This document shows positions 1 through 7,954 of a stretch of DNA of 59,461 nucleotides, in pieces (within the stretch, counting starts at the first letter, position 1; every line of letters begins with the position of its first letter). The DNA is taken from assembly GCA_019309045.1 (NCBI GenBank), contig JAFDGZ010000012.1, positions 1-59,461 of the forward strand. Reading direction: 5' to 3'. The translations under genes were made by a program, and so were the position numbers. Origin of the DNA: Deltaproteobacteria bacterium (lineage in GTDB: Bacteria; Desulfobacterota; Syntrophobacteria; BM002). The notes under the pieces were generated by a model that worked only from the letters and a program-made list of their open reading frames with translations, was not told the origin of the DNA and searched no databases.

Positions 1-132
1 TGGAAAAGCGTGGTGGCAAGAGCGGCCACTACCGCAGAGATGCTACATGAATTGCTCCACTTTTGTTCTTTACTTGTGGCAGAAGGTGTGTTAAACGTAC
101 GTTTTCCAAATAGACGTGGGAGACAAGGCTAG
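1..132 (+). CDS. possible 3' end of an upstream gene, cut by the window edge
   Basis: Frame 1 is open from the first base to a TAG that abuts the dksA start codon, giving 43 codons. The residues include a plausible helical stretch (AEMLHELLHF) but match no family I recognise. The tail (NRRGRQG) looks less protein-like. It could be the end of a gene cotranscribed with dksA, or chance open frame in a leader. The window does not reach far enough left to decide. Confidence 0.2.
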   Translation, partial: WKSVVARAATTAEMLHELLHFCSLLVAEGVLNVRFPNRRGRQG

Positions 133-495
133 ATGGATCAAGAAAAGCTCGACTACTTTCGGCAGATACTCACAGAAAGAATGCAAGAACTTCTTGCAGA
201 AGCCGAGAAAACGGTTACTGGCATGACCTCGAGTGGTGAAAATTATCCTGATCCTACTGATCGAGCCTCTCTTGAGTCAGACCGGAATTTCATGCTGAGA
301 ATACGCGACCGGGAGCGCAAGCTTCTCTCGAAGATTACCAGTGCTCTCGAGCGTATTGATTCAGGGGAGTTCGGTATCTGCGAGATGTGTGGCGATGACA
401 TAGGTGAAGAGCGTCTGAAGGCGAGGCCCGTGACCACCCTTTGCATCAACTGCAAGAAAAAGCAGGAAGCCCTCGAGAAAGCTCGTGGATTATAA
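133..495 (+). CDS. dksA: DksA/TraR family zinc-finger transcription factor
   Basis: 120 aa. DksA-type proteins insert a coiled coil into the RNA polymerase secondary channel and, with ppGpp, adjust initiation at stable-RNA and amino-acid promoters. Visible here are an N-terminal helical half (about residues 1-75) with the acidic DPTDRAS segment at the coiled-coil tip, and a C-terminal zinc finger CEMCGDD...CINCKKK with four cysteines. The length is slightly below that of E. coli DksA (151 aa) and typical of the short deltaproteobacterial form. The ATG follows a purine-rich stretch (GGGAGACAAGG). A parS site lies about 190 bp downstream. The family is clear; which of several dksA paralogues this is cannot be told. 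Confidence 0.9.
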   Translation: MDQEKLDYFRQILTERMQELLAEAEKTVTGMTSSGENYPDPTDRASLESDRNFMLRIRDRERKLLSKITSALERIDSGEFGICEMCGDDIGEERLKARPVTTLCINCKKKQEALEKARGL

Positions 496-932
496 CTGCT
501 GGCCGCATTCTTATCTGGAGTATCCGTACTGTGCCGCCCCCACCATGGGGACGCTGCCTGCTGGACGCACCCGGGCGCTTTCTGGGGAGAACAACCTCGC
601 TGCCATGCCGCCCTCAGCCATCATTCAACCCGCGGTGAGTACTCATAGCCATAAGTCTCTGGAAATGCTTCATGCCCTGGCCATGTTTCACGTGAAACAA
701 TCCAGGTAATCAGCAAGTTCACCTCGACAAATTCCCCCGGACTCTTGCTTTGTCAAGATCTTCTCTAAGAGCAGTCAAACAACAAGACAACATTATACCC
801 CGTGCTACCTGCCGGGCCAGCCAGGTCCTGCGATTTAAATGACGAACTCATTTACCCGGGACCTGGTGCTGAGTGAATAATTGCTTCCTGGTAAATTACC
901 AGAATGCGTCACTGTATTTGCGAATCGAAGCA
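496..932. other. intergenic region holding a parS site and one copy of a dispersed repeat
   Basis: About 440 bp between dksA (+) and the DUF3842 gene (-), so it lies downstream of both. It contains a perfect 16-bp parS palindrome at 684-699 and repeat copy A at 879-933. Short frames here show no recognisable protein. I see no clear intrinsic terminator for dksA. Confidence 0.6.
684..699. other. parS centromere site (perfect palindrome)
   Basis: The sequence TGTTTCACGTGAAACA is a perfect 16-bp palindrome identical to the symmetric form of the bacterial parS consensus bound by ParB. It lies in non-coding DNA. parA and parB are encoded 13-16 kb away in the same window, and a second, one-mismatch site lies beside parA. 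Chromosomal parS sites usually cluster near the replication origin. Confidence 0.9.
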
Positions 933-933
933 C
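879..933 (-). repeat. dispersed repeat, copy A
   Basis: Read on the minus strand, this segment matches 41701-41757 on the plus strand. A 20-bp core (909-928 here) is identical, and a second block ending in GAAGCAATT also matches; the region between is diverged with a 2-nt length change. This copy starts at the stop codon of the DUF3842 gene. It contains the near-palindrome CTGGTAATTTACCAG. No coding potential is evident. Confidence 0.7.
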
Positions 934-1358
934 TAGGCCTGTTCTTTTTCTACGAGACTTCGCAGCCGCTTCTCCACGAGATGCTCCACTAGGTGCGGCA
1001 GAGGTTCCGGTGAGACGCCAATCACCTCCACGTTTTCCTGGGTCAAAGGCAGCAGAAACTTGGCAGCCGCACTGCTGGCCACAGCAGCTGCCATGGCCGC
1101 AGTTAGTTCTCCCATCATTGAGTTTGCCAGCACAATAGAAATTGGCCCCACTATTACATCCACATGGGGTACTGTAACCACCACGGCATTCTCACCTGTT
1201 GCCCCTCTATTGGCCCTCGCTTTCATCATCTGGGCCGTGGCAATAGCATTGGTCCCCAGGGCAATCACTTCCACCCGTTCTTCGAATGCTTCCTTGATTT
1301 TCTTGATCAAGGCGGACCCTATTCCCCCACCCTGCCCATCAATAACACAAATTCTCAT
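933..1358 (-). CDS. DUF3842 family protein
   Basis: 141 aa, function unknown. The N-terminus MRICVIDGQGGGIG looks like a Rossmann-type nucleotide-binding loop. It is followed by a region rich in A, V and G with short beta strands (VIALGTNAIATAQM, VVVTVPHVDVIVGP). Proteins of this family occur in anaerobic bacteria. The ATG at 1358 is chosen because GGGAG sits seven bases upstream and the conserved MRI start coincides with it; the frame extends 15 codons further upstream without similarity. It stands alone, with its 3' end touching dispersed repeat copy A. Confidence 0.8.
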   Translation of the reverse strand: MRICVIDGQGGGIGSALIKKIKEAFEERVEVIALGTNAIATAQMMKARANRGATGENAVVVTVPHVDVIVGPISIVLANSMMGELTAAMAAAVASSAAAKFLLPLTQENVEVIGVSPEPLPHLVEHLVEKRLRSLVEKEQA

Positions 1359-1915
1359 CACGAAACTCCCTGCTCCAGAAAGGGCAGCCAGCAAGGTGCA
1401 CATCTGGCAGCTTTGAGGAGCGATATCCCACCTAACGAGTCATCTCCCTTTTTCCCAGGGCCTTACCTGCGACCTTTTTTGCCGGCTACACGAAAATACT
1501 ACAAGTACCCATTGAGAACAAGGGGCGCTTCTTGGTGATCGCTGTCTGTTGTCTGTATGTTCCTGCCCGCTCGCAGCGAAGAGCAAACCAGGAGATTACT
1601 GTGAGGGTACCTTGTGGCTGCTGACTTTCGCCGTCCTCCGGGCATTTCTTGGCATCCAGACAGGTCAAGCTCTTGACTGCAGATCTGAGGGAGCGGTAGG
1701 ATTGACAGGTGAGTGCGGCGACGACAGCTGATAAAATTTGTTACTGCCCCTCTTACCATACTGGCAAACAGCAATGGTCGAGCACTGCCCACACATGAGG
1801 GCCTGCCTGGTGATGCCGCCAGATTTTTCGAGCAGCTCAGGATGATGTGCAGGAAATTGTCACAACCTTGCCAGCAGAATCGCCGTAGGGCAAAATAATT
1901 GTAATGGGGTGCTAC
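1359..1915. other. intergenic region between divergent genes, no gene recognised
   Basis: About 560 bp between the divergent DUF3842 and glycine-zipper genes. Several short overlapping frames exist but none resembles a protein. A possible sigma70 promoter on the plus strand reads TTGACT (1673-1678), 18 bp, TAGGAT (1697-1702), about 200 bp before the lipoprotein gene. Nothing else stands out. Confidence 0.5.
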
Positions 1916-2347
1916 ATGAGATTGAGCAGAGCACAATTGTGGATCAGCCATCTCCTCCTTGTCCTGTTGTTGCTTGTCTCAGCATGCGCTGAAAAGCGCC
2001 CGGTTCTCTATCCCAATGAACTGTTCAAGAAGGTTGGCAAGACAGTGGCCCAGAAAGACATTGATGAATGTCTGCAGAAAGCGAAACTTTCTGGTCTCAA
2101 TTACGGTGGGGGGGAACGGGTGCTCAAACGAGCTGCCGGAAGCGCTGCAATTGGCGCTGCAGCCGGAGCAGCCACCGGGGCTGTGCTGGGCAATGCTGGC
2201 AGGGGTGCTGCTGTGGGTGCTGCCGGAGGAGCAGCAACCGGGGCAACGCGCGGCGTGCTCAGTTCCGCTGAACCTGACCCTCTTTTCCGCAATTTCGTTG
2301 ACAAGTGCCTCCGCGACAAGGGATACGAACCAATAGGCTGGCGCTAA
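1916..2347 (+). CDS. glycine-zipper lipoprotein
   Basis: 143 aa, predicted outer-membrane or periplasmic lipoprotein. A hydrophobic signal segment ends in a lipobox-like LVSAC, so the mature N-terminus would be the Cys. Residues about 75-110 form an A/G-rich glycine zipper (AAIGAAAGAATGAVLG and a similar second block), a membrane-inserting motif found in small envelope proteins. The C-terminus has a conserved-looking CLRDKGYEPIGW segment shared with other zipper lipoproteins. An ATG 12 bases upstream is in frame, but 1916 has the GGGG ribosome site at good distance. The exact role is unknown. Confidence 0.75.
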   Translation: MRLSRAQLWISHLLLVLLLLVSACAEKRPVLYPNELFKKVGKTVAQKDIDECLQKAKLSGLNYGGGERVLKRAAGSAAIGAAAGAATGAVLGNAGRGAAVGAAGGAATGATRGVLSSAEPDPLFRNFVDKCLRDKGYEPIGWR

Positions 2348-2493
2348 GCCAGCCAACTCCAATGCTGGCAGCATCGACAGACTGTTTTTCTCGGACAGGC
2401 CGATATGGCTGGCTCGCACAGGCTGGCAGTGCTCCTGACAGGCTTACTGAGGCTGCCCAAGTGAGCAGAGTCTAACTCGCCGCCAGGACATGT

Positions 2494-2778
2494 TCAATAT
2501 TCCAGCCCGTCTCTGAATGCGTACCAGTCAATAAGCATGTCAGCCATGGCCCTGAACACCCGGGTGGTCTGCGGATGGCCACACCCCAGGTCATTTCCCA
2601 GCTCCCTTACAAGCCGGCGGGCACGCTCTTCTAGGGCCCTGATCTTTTCGTCTGCCTCGCCTACCTGTTCCAGGATGTCAGATCCCTCAGCGAGCATTTC
2701 TCTGAACTGCTCCGGCCAGGCCCTGGCATCTGTCAGCTCTTCCAGCAGGCCGTCTATCGCCTCTCGCCTTGAAGCCAT
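2494..2778 (-). CDS. hypothetical protein, second gene of a two-gene operon
   Basis: 94 aa. I do not recognise a family. The sequence is mostly helical, with an acidic coiled-coil-like stretch (EQVGEADEKIRALEERARRL), and ends in ADMLIDWYAFRDGLEY. Its start overlaps nothing but lies 17 bp after the stop of the preceding 141-aa gene. AGGGG precedes the ATG by seven bases, so the pair is almost surely cotranscribed. The frame is open far upstream of this ATG, but that part lies antiparallel to no similarity and crosses the other gene. It could be a small adaptor or chaperone-like partner; this is a guess from size and pairing. Confidence 0.65.
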   Translation of the reverse strand: MASRREAIDGLLEELTDARAWPEQFREMLAEGSDILEQVGEADEKIRALEERARRLVRELGNDLGCGHPQTTRVFRAMADMLIDWYAFRDGLEY

Positions 2779-2795
2779 GTCTGCACCCCTCAGCT

Positions 2796-3221
2796 CTACA
2801 GAGTCTCCATGATACCCTTGAGATGCTCGACGAGGACCTTGTTTTTGGGATCTAGATAATCTGGCAGCTCTGCGGGTATCTTGCCATATCTCGCCAGTCT
2901 GCCGCTTTCCAGTTCTACCAGACTTGTCCAGAGAATCAAGCATTGTCCCCGGATGCTGTCGGCTACACTCTGGACATGTGGTTCCAGCTGGAGATCCTCC
3001 CTGATATGGAGAAGCTTCTCTTGCATACTGCTCACCGTTGCCAGTATATTTTCTCTCTGTGTTGCCGTGAGCCGATTGCTTTCCTGATAAAAGACAGAGC
3101 GCACTTCTCGACCTTCCGCCCACTGGCACACTCCGCAGAGAGCTTGGTCTAGCAGTCTGAGAGTGGTTGTGATGCCGCGCCTGTGATTTTCTGTCAGCCC
3201 AAGAGCACGAATGTTTGCCAT
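2796..3221 (-). CDS. hypothetical protein, first gene of a two-gene operon
   Basis: 141 aa, family not recognised. It is predicted to be all-helical. The N-terminal half contains a CxxC-like GVCQW context with two Cys-poor helices. The middle segment (TQRENILATVSSMQEKLLHIREDL) is heptad-like. No signal peptide or membrane segment is visible, so it is probably cytoplasmic. It is followed within 17 bp by the 94-aa gene on the same strand. The overall look, with long helices and an internal four-helix-like pattern, resembles small secretion or flagellar chaperones, but no flagellar or secretion gene lies nearby. Confidence 0.65.
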   Translation of the reverse strand: MANIRALGLTENHRRGITTTLRLLDQALCGVCQWAEGREVRSVFYQESNRLTATQRENILATVSSMQEKLLHIREDLQLEPHVQSVADSIRGQCLILWTSLVELESGRLARYGKIPAELPDYLDPKNKVLVEHLKGIMETL

Positions 3222-3658
3222 ACCGTTCCTTCCGAGAGCCTAGACCGAGCAAGAGCAAAACGTCCTTCGAATCTTCGTCCACATACAAAGGTAACACAGA
3301 ACTCATTGGTTTCTGTCAATTTCCCTCTCCATTCCAGCATTCCATCCAAGCTTCCCAGCCAGGCCTGGAGATTCCAAAAAATTTGTAGCCTCAAGATTTA
3401 TGATGTATCATATCCTACACGCAATGCTCAACATCCGGGCTACTCCACATCGGCACATCGTTCTTTTGACTGCTTCGACAGTGGCATGTTAATAGAGGAA
3501 ACTCCATGGGCTCAACCGGGCGACAGGCCCCCTGTTTGGGACTATAGCGGAGCCACCAGCTCATAGTGCGATACTGGCCAGGTTCGAGTTCGTCTTTACC
3601 GTGTGAGCATCCAACTTTGAAAGCATAACAAGGTTTTCATAACTACAAGGAGGGTCTC
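3222..3658. other. divergent intergenic region, no gene recognised
   Basis: About 440 bp between the unknown operon (-) and the old-yellow-enzyme gene (+). It should hold the promoters of both. The plus-strand gene has a strong AAGGAGGG ribosome site just before 3659. I see no RNA gene, no convincing promoter and no repeat. Confidence 0.4.
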
Positions 3659-4774
3659 ATGTACGAGCAGCTTTTTTCACCATTGACCGTGGGCGGCTTG
3701 CGCTTCAAGAATCGCCTGACCATGGCGCCTCTCTATCTAGGTTACGCCAGCGAAGGCGGCAGCGTGAGCAGACTTCTCCTGGAGCACTATAGTCTCATGG
3801 CCCAGAGCGGCGTTGCCCTCGTGGTGGTGGAAAACGCTACCATTGACCACCCTGCTGGCAGCGGCAGCAACCGCACTCTTCGCGTGGACACCGACGACAA
3901 TTTGTCAGGCCTGGCGCAGCTGGCCAAGACCATAAACAGGCAAGGCGCCCTGTCCTGCCTGCAAATCAACCACGCAGGACGGTTTGCAGGTGCTGACGCG
4001 CAGCCGCTGGCCCCTTCGGCAGTGGAGACTTTTGGCCGCAGGCCCAGAGCCCTCAGCAAAGAGGAAATCGAGGATATTGTAGCCCGGTATGCGCAGGCCG
4101 CCGTCAGGGTGAAGAAGGCTGGCTTCCACATGGTGGAACTGCACGGCGGCACTGGCTACCTCCTCGCCCAGTTTCTTTCACCCAGAACCAACAAGAGAGA
4201 CGATGAATATGGCGGCACCCTGGAAAACCGCTTGAGATTTCCACTTGCTGTAGTGGCTGCAGTGAAACAAGCAGTGGGCGATTTTCCTGTTGGCTATCGC
4301 TTTCTTGCCGACGAATGGCTTCCCGACGGCCTCGGTCTGGAAGAGTCGAGGCAAATAGCCGGAGAGCTTGCCAATGCCGGGGTGGCCTACCTCTCTGTCA
4401 TGGGCGGCACCTATGAGTCTTTCTTTCTGCCAGAGATAGTCGAGAAATCGAAGAAGGAGGGCTATATGGTTGATCTGGCTGCAGCCGTCAAGAGCCAGGT
4501 CAACATTCCGGTGATTACTGCAGGCAGAATAGCCTCTGGAGCTCTCGCTGAAAAGATCATTGCCCAGCAGCAGGCAGACCTCATCGGTCTGGCGCGGGTA
4601 CTCTGGACTGACCCCCAATGGCCGGACAAGGTCAGAGAGGGAAGAGAGAGCGACATACTCCACTGCGACCCGGAGTGCGACACCTGCATGCAGCTGGTCA
4701 TGAGAGGAAAGCCAGCATTTTGCGTCCAGTGGCCGCACAGCAAGATGCAGCTCTGGAAGGAAAAGTACGAGTGA
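3659..4774 (+). CDS. NADH:flavin oxidoreductase, old yellow enzyme family
   Basis: 371 aa, an FMN TIM-barrel protein of the OYE family. Typical features are FSPLTVGGLRFKNRLTMAPL at the N-terminus, GYLLAQFLSPRTNKRDDEYGG and LRFPLAVVAAVKQAVG in the middle, and ITAGRI with IGLARVLWTDPQWP near the end. After the barrel come four cysteines spaced C-x3-C-x2-C-x11-C (residues about 338-357). This is close to the 4Fe-4S motif of 2,4-dienoyl-CoA reductase-type enzymes. The C-terminal FAD/NAD domains of those longer enzymes (about 640 aa) are absent, so electrons would have to come from a partner. The substrate is unknown, possibly an enoyl or enone compound. A strong ribosome site precedes the ATG. 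Confidence 0.88.
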   Translation: MYEQLFSPLTVGGLRFKNRLTMAPLYLGYASEGGSVSRLLLEHYSLMAQSGVALVVVENATIDHPAGSGSNRTLRVDTDDNLSGLAQLAKTINRQGALSCLQINHAGRFAGADAQPLAPSAVETFGRRPRALSKEEIEDIVARYAQAAVRVKKAGFHMVELHGGTGYLLAQFLSPRTNKRDDEYGGTLENRLRFPLAVVAAVKQAVGDFPVGYRFLADEWLPDGLGLEESRQIAGELANAGVAYLSVMGGTYESFFLPEIVEKSKKEGYMVDLAAAVKSQVNIPVITAGRIASGALAEKIIAQQQADLIGLARVLWTDPQWPDKVREGRESDILHCDPECDTCMQLVMRGKPAFCVQWPHSKMQLWKEKYE

Positions 4775-4889
4775 AGCCATGCCAGCCTGGCAAAGTTCTA
4801 TCCGCAAAAAAGCCATGACCTAATTGCAAAATATCTGTAAACTCGCTTGCTGACAACAACGCTTCAACCCTGGGAAAATCGGAGTCTCA

Positions 4890-5480
4890 ATGCCGCCACA
4901 ACCACCCCTGGGAGCTGGGCGAAGCAGCTTCAATCTACTGGATTCTGACAAGCTGTTTACCTCACTCCCGCTCTTCGAACGGCAGGAAGTACTCGATATT
5001 GGCTGCGGTCGCGGCGAGTATGCCCTGGCTCTGGCTGCAATCGTTGGTGACAGGGGACGGGTGCACGCCCTGGACCTCTGGCAAGAAGGAATCCGCTCGC
5101 TCCGCGAGCAGGCTGCTGCCAGAAACCTCCGCAACCTCGACACCTATGTGGCTGATGTGGGGAAGAGAATCCCGCTTGCAGACAACAGCATTGATCTTTG
5201 CTTTATGGCCACGGTATTTCACGACCTGGTGACGGAAAACGTTGCCACTGCTGCCATCTCCGAAATCACCAGGGTGCTCAAAGCAGAGGGATGGCTTGCC
5301 ATAGTTGAGTTCAAGAAGATCGAAGGGGGACCCGGACCACCCGCAGCTGTCAGACTTGCACCCGAGCAGGTCGTTGAGATCATCAGCCCCTTTGGCTTCC
5401 GCCAGGAACAACTTGTCAATGTTGGCCCCTATAACTACCTCCTCACTTTGCGGCGCACTCGATTGGAGTCCAGCAGATGA
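4890..5480 (+). CDS. class I SAM-dependent methyltransferase
   Basis: 196 aa. Motif I LDIGCGRGEYAL (about residue 35) and the acidic residue after strand 2 (HALDLW) mark a Rossmann methyltransferase of the Methyltransf_11/25 type. Strand 4 reads DLCFMATVFHDL and strand 5 GWLAIVEFKK. The segment GGPGPPAAVRL near residue 150 is common in the small UbiE-like methyltransferases of deltaproteobacteria. The start follows GGAG. It sits 115 bp after the OYE gene on the same strand. The substrate is not deducible; small-molecule methylation or metalloid methylation are both possible. Confidence 0.85.
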   Translation: MPPQPPLGAGRSSFNLLDSDKLFTSLPLFERQEVLDIGCGRGEYALALAAIVGDRGRVHALDLWQEGIRSLREQAAARNLRNLDTYVADVGKRIPLADNSIDLCFMATVFHDLVTENVATAAISEITRVLKAEGWLAIVEFKKIEGGPGPPAAVRLAPEQVVEIISPFGFRQEQLVNVGPYNYLLTLRRTRLESSR

Positions 5481-5687
5481 GCAAACCTGTTGAAGTAAAT
5501 GAGCTGCCACCCAGGTACTCTTGCTTCTCGAGGCAAGTGCAGCAGAGCGCCACTGCCCAGATAGCCCAGTAACAGGGCCATGTCTGTGCGGCTCGTGCTG
5601 CCGCCCTCACTCATCTGCTGAAAAAATGTCTCATCTTCACCGAGATGTTCTAACCTGAGCCGCTGAGGGTTCTGGAGAGGCATTATA

Positions 5688-6287
5688 ATGGCCTGGCAAA
5701 AAGGCATACTCGTTGTGGCCGCCTATATTATAGGCTCCATTCCCACGGGCTATCTTATCTGCCGCTGGAGGGCTGGTCTTGATCTCAGGCAAAGCGGCAG
5801 CGGCAACATTGGTGCCACCAATGTTGCCCGCACCCTGGGTGTCCGCTGGGGTGTGCTGGTTCTTCTGCTCGATATGGCCAAAGGTGCCCTGCCCGTGAGT
5901 CTGGCACTGCTTCTTGGGTACGCTCAACCAGAATCCAGGGCTACCTGGGCAGCACTTGCAGGCTCTGCTGCGTTCCTGGGCCATATTTATTCTCTGTTCT
6001 TGCACTTTCGGGGAGGCAAAGGCGTAGCCACTGCCTTTGGGGTCTCTCTGCTGCTGATGCCGCAGGCAGCTCTTGCTGCCCTGGCTATCTTCTCATTCGT
6101 GTGCTGGAAGTGGCGCTATGTGTCCCTGGCATCTTTGCTGGCATCTCTGTCTCTGGTTTTCTGGGCAGCTTTGTTCAACTATCCTCGAGCCTTTCTTGCC
6201 CTGACTATTCTCTTCGCCCTGCTCATTACCATAAGACACAGAGAAAACCTCAGCCGCCTGCGACAGGGCAGAGAACACAGGTGGTGA
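5688..6287 (+). CDS. plsY: glycerol-3-phosphate acyltransferase PlsY
   Basis: 199 aa integral membrane enzyme that transfers the acyl group of acyl-phosphate to glycerol-3-phosphate, the first step of phospholipid synthesis. The three conserved loop motifs are visible: SGNIGATNVARTLG (about residue 38), DMAKGALPV (about 62), and GHIYSLFLHFRGGKGVAT (about 95-115). About five hydrophobic segments match the PlsY topology and the length is normal for the family. GGAGAGG lies eight bases before the ATG. The partner PlsX is not in the window. Confidence 0.95.
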   Translation: MAWQKGILVVAAYIIGSIPTGYLICRWRAGLDLRQSGSGNIGATNVARTLGVRWGVLVLLLDMAKGALPVSLALLLGYAQPESRATWAALAGSAAFLGHIYSLFLHFRGGKGVATAFGVSLLLMPQAALAALAIFSFVCWKWRYVSLASLLASLSLVFWAALFNYPRAFLALTILFALLITIRHRENLSRLRQGREHRW

Positions 6288-6470
6288 CGGCCACCTGTGC
6301 CGGAAATTGCCAGCAAGACATGCCCCATGCCCAGGAGTGAACCGCCGTATCAGAGGCACCTCCGCCAGAATCAGCCTTACTGAAGGCAGACCTGCATTGG
6401 CCTGGAGGCTGCAGAGGGCAACAGGCTGCAAACCATGCTCACCGCCCCTGACACCTGGAGTCAGCAGCAC

Positions 6471-6496
6471 AAAAAAGCCACCATATTCCTGGTGGC
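6471..6496 (-). terminator. intrinsic terminator of the universal stress protein gene
   Basis: On the minus strand GCCACCA, loop GGAATA and TGGTGGC form a perfect 7-bp stem followed directly by six T. It lies 35 bp after the stop of the universal stress protein gene and is convergent with plsY. Confidence 0.85.
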
Positions 6497-6530
6497 AACT
6501 GTCAGTTCGAAACTCAGGCGGCTTGCAGTC

Positions 6531-6980
6531 CTAGACCGCCTCAGTCATTGTCGGCTTTGCTTGTCGAGGTCGAAAGAGGAGAACCGGCTTCTCACTGTGC
6601 CGGACTATCTTTTCAGAAACGCTGCCCAGCAGCCACCTGCCCACACCGGTCCTGCCGTGAGTTGACATGGCAATGAGATCAATGTCATTGCGGATGCTGT
6701 GGTTGAGAATCTCCTGCGCCACATCGCCATAGCGCACGCTGCTTTCTACCTCAAAGCCTTCCGCCCACAGCTCTTCCTGAATCCTGGTTAGATAGGTCTG
6801 CGCGCCTCTCATTACCTCTACTTCTGCATCGGTTGAATCCTTCCCCGGAAAGACATGCGCTCTGCACACCCGCAGCAGCACAATACGCGCCCCTAAAGCC
6901 CTGGCCAGCTCCTTGATCTCCACCAATATCGCTTCTGCAAGCTTCGACCCGTCTAGAGGAACAAGAATCGTCCGATACAT
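6531..6980 (-). CDS. universal stress protein (UspA family)
   Basis: 149 aa single Usp domain. It begins MYRTILVPLDGSKLAE, typical of the first strand and loop. The nucleotide-binding signature G-x2-G-x9-GS is seen in THGRTGVGRWLLGSVSEKI, followed by the final strand KPVLLFRPR, so ATP binding is likely. Usp proteins of this type are induced by starvation or envelope stress and act in the cytoplasm, often as dimers. It is monocistronic, with its own intrinsic terminator downstream and about 250 bp of non-coding DNA upstream. Confidence 0.93.
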   Translation of the reverse strand: MYRTILVPLDGSKLAEAILVEIKELARALGARIVLLRVCRAHVFPGKDSTDAEVEVMRGAQTYLTRIQEELWAEGFEVESSVRYGDVAQEILNHSIRNDIDLIAMSTHGRTGVGRWLLGSVSEKIVRHSEKPVLLFRPRQAKPTMTEAV

Positions 6981-7227
6981 TGGAAATTAGCCTTTTTCTA
7001 TGGCGCCACCCGGAGCAACCGTAGTCTTGAATTCCGTCTCCACGTCAGCAATGGCCAGTTGTCATCGCAACCACCTCTGCCAAAAGGCACTCTACCCGTT
7101 AATCATATCATCATCCACATGCAAATATATAGTCCTTATGCCTAAATAACATGCAACGGGCCAGCCACGCATGAAAAAAGCAGCAAAACAAAAAGGCTGT
7201 TTGTCCACTAGAATTTACTGCACCAGC

Positions 7228-7752
7228 CTACAATTTGCGCCATCTTTGTTGCCGCCGCCTTTCTTTTTTCGATCGACGCCTGGCAGGACCTTTCTTGCGT
7301 GTTCCTCGCTTCGGCTCCCACCTTTCCGGCTCCTCTTCTTCCCCTTTTTCTACCACCAGGAAAGCCATCTCCATTCTCGCCTCGAACTCTTCAGAATCTA
7401 TGGCCACAGCATCGCAGGACTCAACGTAGCCAGCCAGGTCGCGGTCCGATGTTACCACCGTGAGTTTGGCCCTGTACTTGCGGCACATGCTCTTGATTAC
7501 TTCATCTGCTGTCTCGCCTGGAGCTGAGTAAATGATGCTGATTCCTTTTTCCCGGCCCTGTTCTCTACCCAGATGCACCTTGTGGGCCCCATCAAAGACC
7601 ACAGTAATTCTGCAGCCCTTCAGCTGCTTGTAGCGGCGCAAGCTTTCCAGCAAGGAATTTCGACCGAGCTCCAGGGCCAGCTCGTCCTGAGGACCAAAAC
7701 GGGACGATCTTCTGATCAAGTTGTAACCGTCGATGAGGAGATGCAGTGCCAT
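7228..7752 (-). CDS. NYN domain protein (YacP-like)
   Basis: 174 aa. It begins MALHLLIDGYNLIRRS, the hallmark first strand of the NYN (PIN-like) nuclease fold, and later shows TVVFDGAH and LTVVTSDRDLAGY, which carry acidic metal-binding residues. YacP/Rae1-type proteins cleave mRNA, in some bacteria on the ribosome. Residues from about 135 on form a highly basic tail (KRGTRKKGPARRRSKKERRRQ), which fits RNA or ribosome contact. The internal ATG at 7752 is chosen because homology begins there; the frame extends 30 codons further upstream without similarity. The ribosome site is weak. Confidence 0.85.
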   Translation of the reverse strand: MALHLLIDGYNLIRRSSRFGPQDELALELGRNSLLESLRRYKQLKGCRITVVFDGAHKVHLGREQGREKGISIIYSAPGETADEVIKSMCRKYRAKLTVVTSDRDLAGYVESCDAVAIDSEEFEARMEMAFLVVEKGEEEEPERWEPKRGTRKKGPARRRSKKERRRQQRWRKL

Positions 7753-7954
7753 TGTGCTGTACTCAATGACCGTATCTGCATTGTGTTTCCAGGCAATCCC
7801 AAAGCAGCACATCTGCTCCAAGGGGCAGCAACTTTTCAGCAATGCAGCGGCACAGGCAGCCTCCCGGGCAATTACCCTTAAGACCCTTAAGCAGCCTCCG
7901 GTAGTAAACTCGCCGTCCTACACCGGATATTGCAGGTTATTTCGCCTTGTGCTG

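Noticed and set aside
3581-3590. tRNA-like T-loop GGTTCGAGTT
   Set aside because: No acceptor, D or anticodon stems can be formed around it.
7194-7229. AGGCTG/CAGCCT stem with T-rich tail after the NYN gene
   Set aside because: The loop is about 24 nt, the stem is six bp and it overlaps the stop region, so termination is too uncertain to list.
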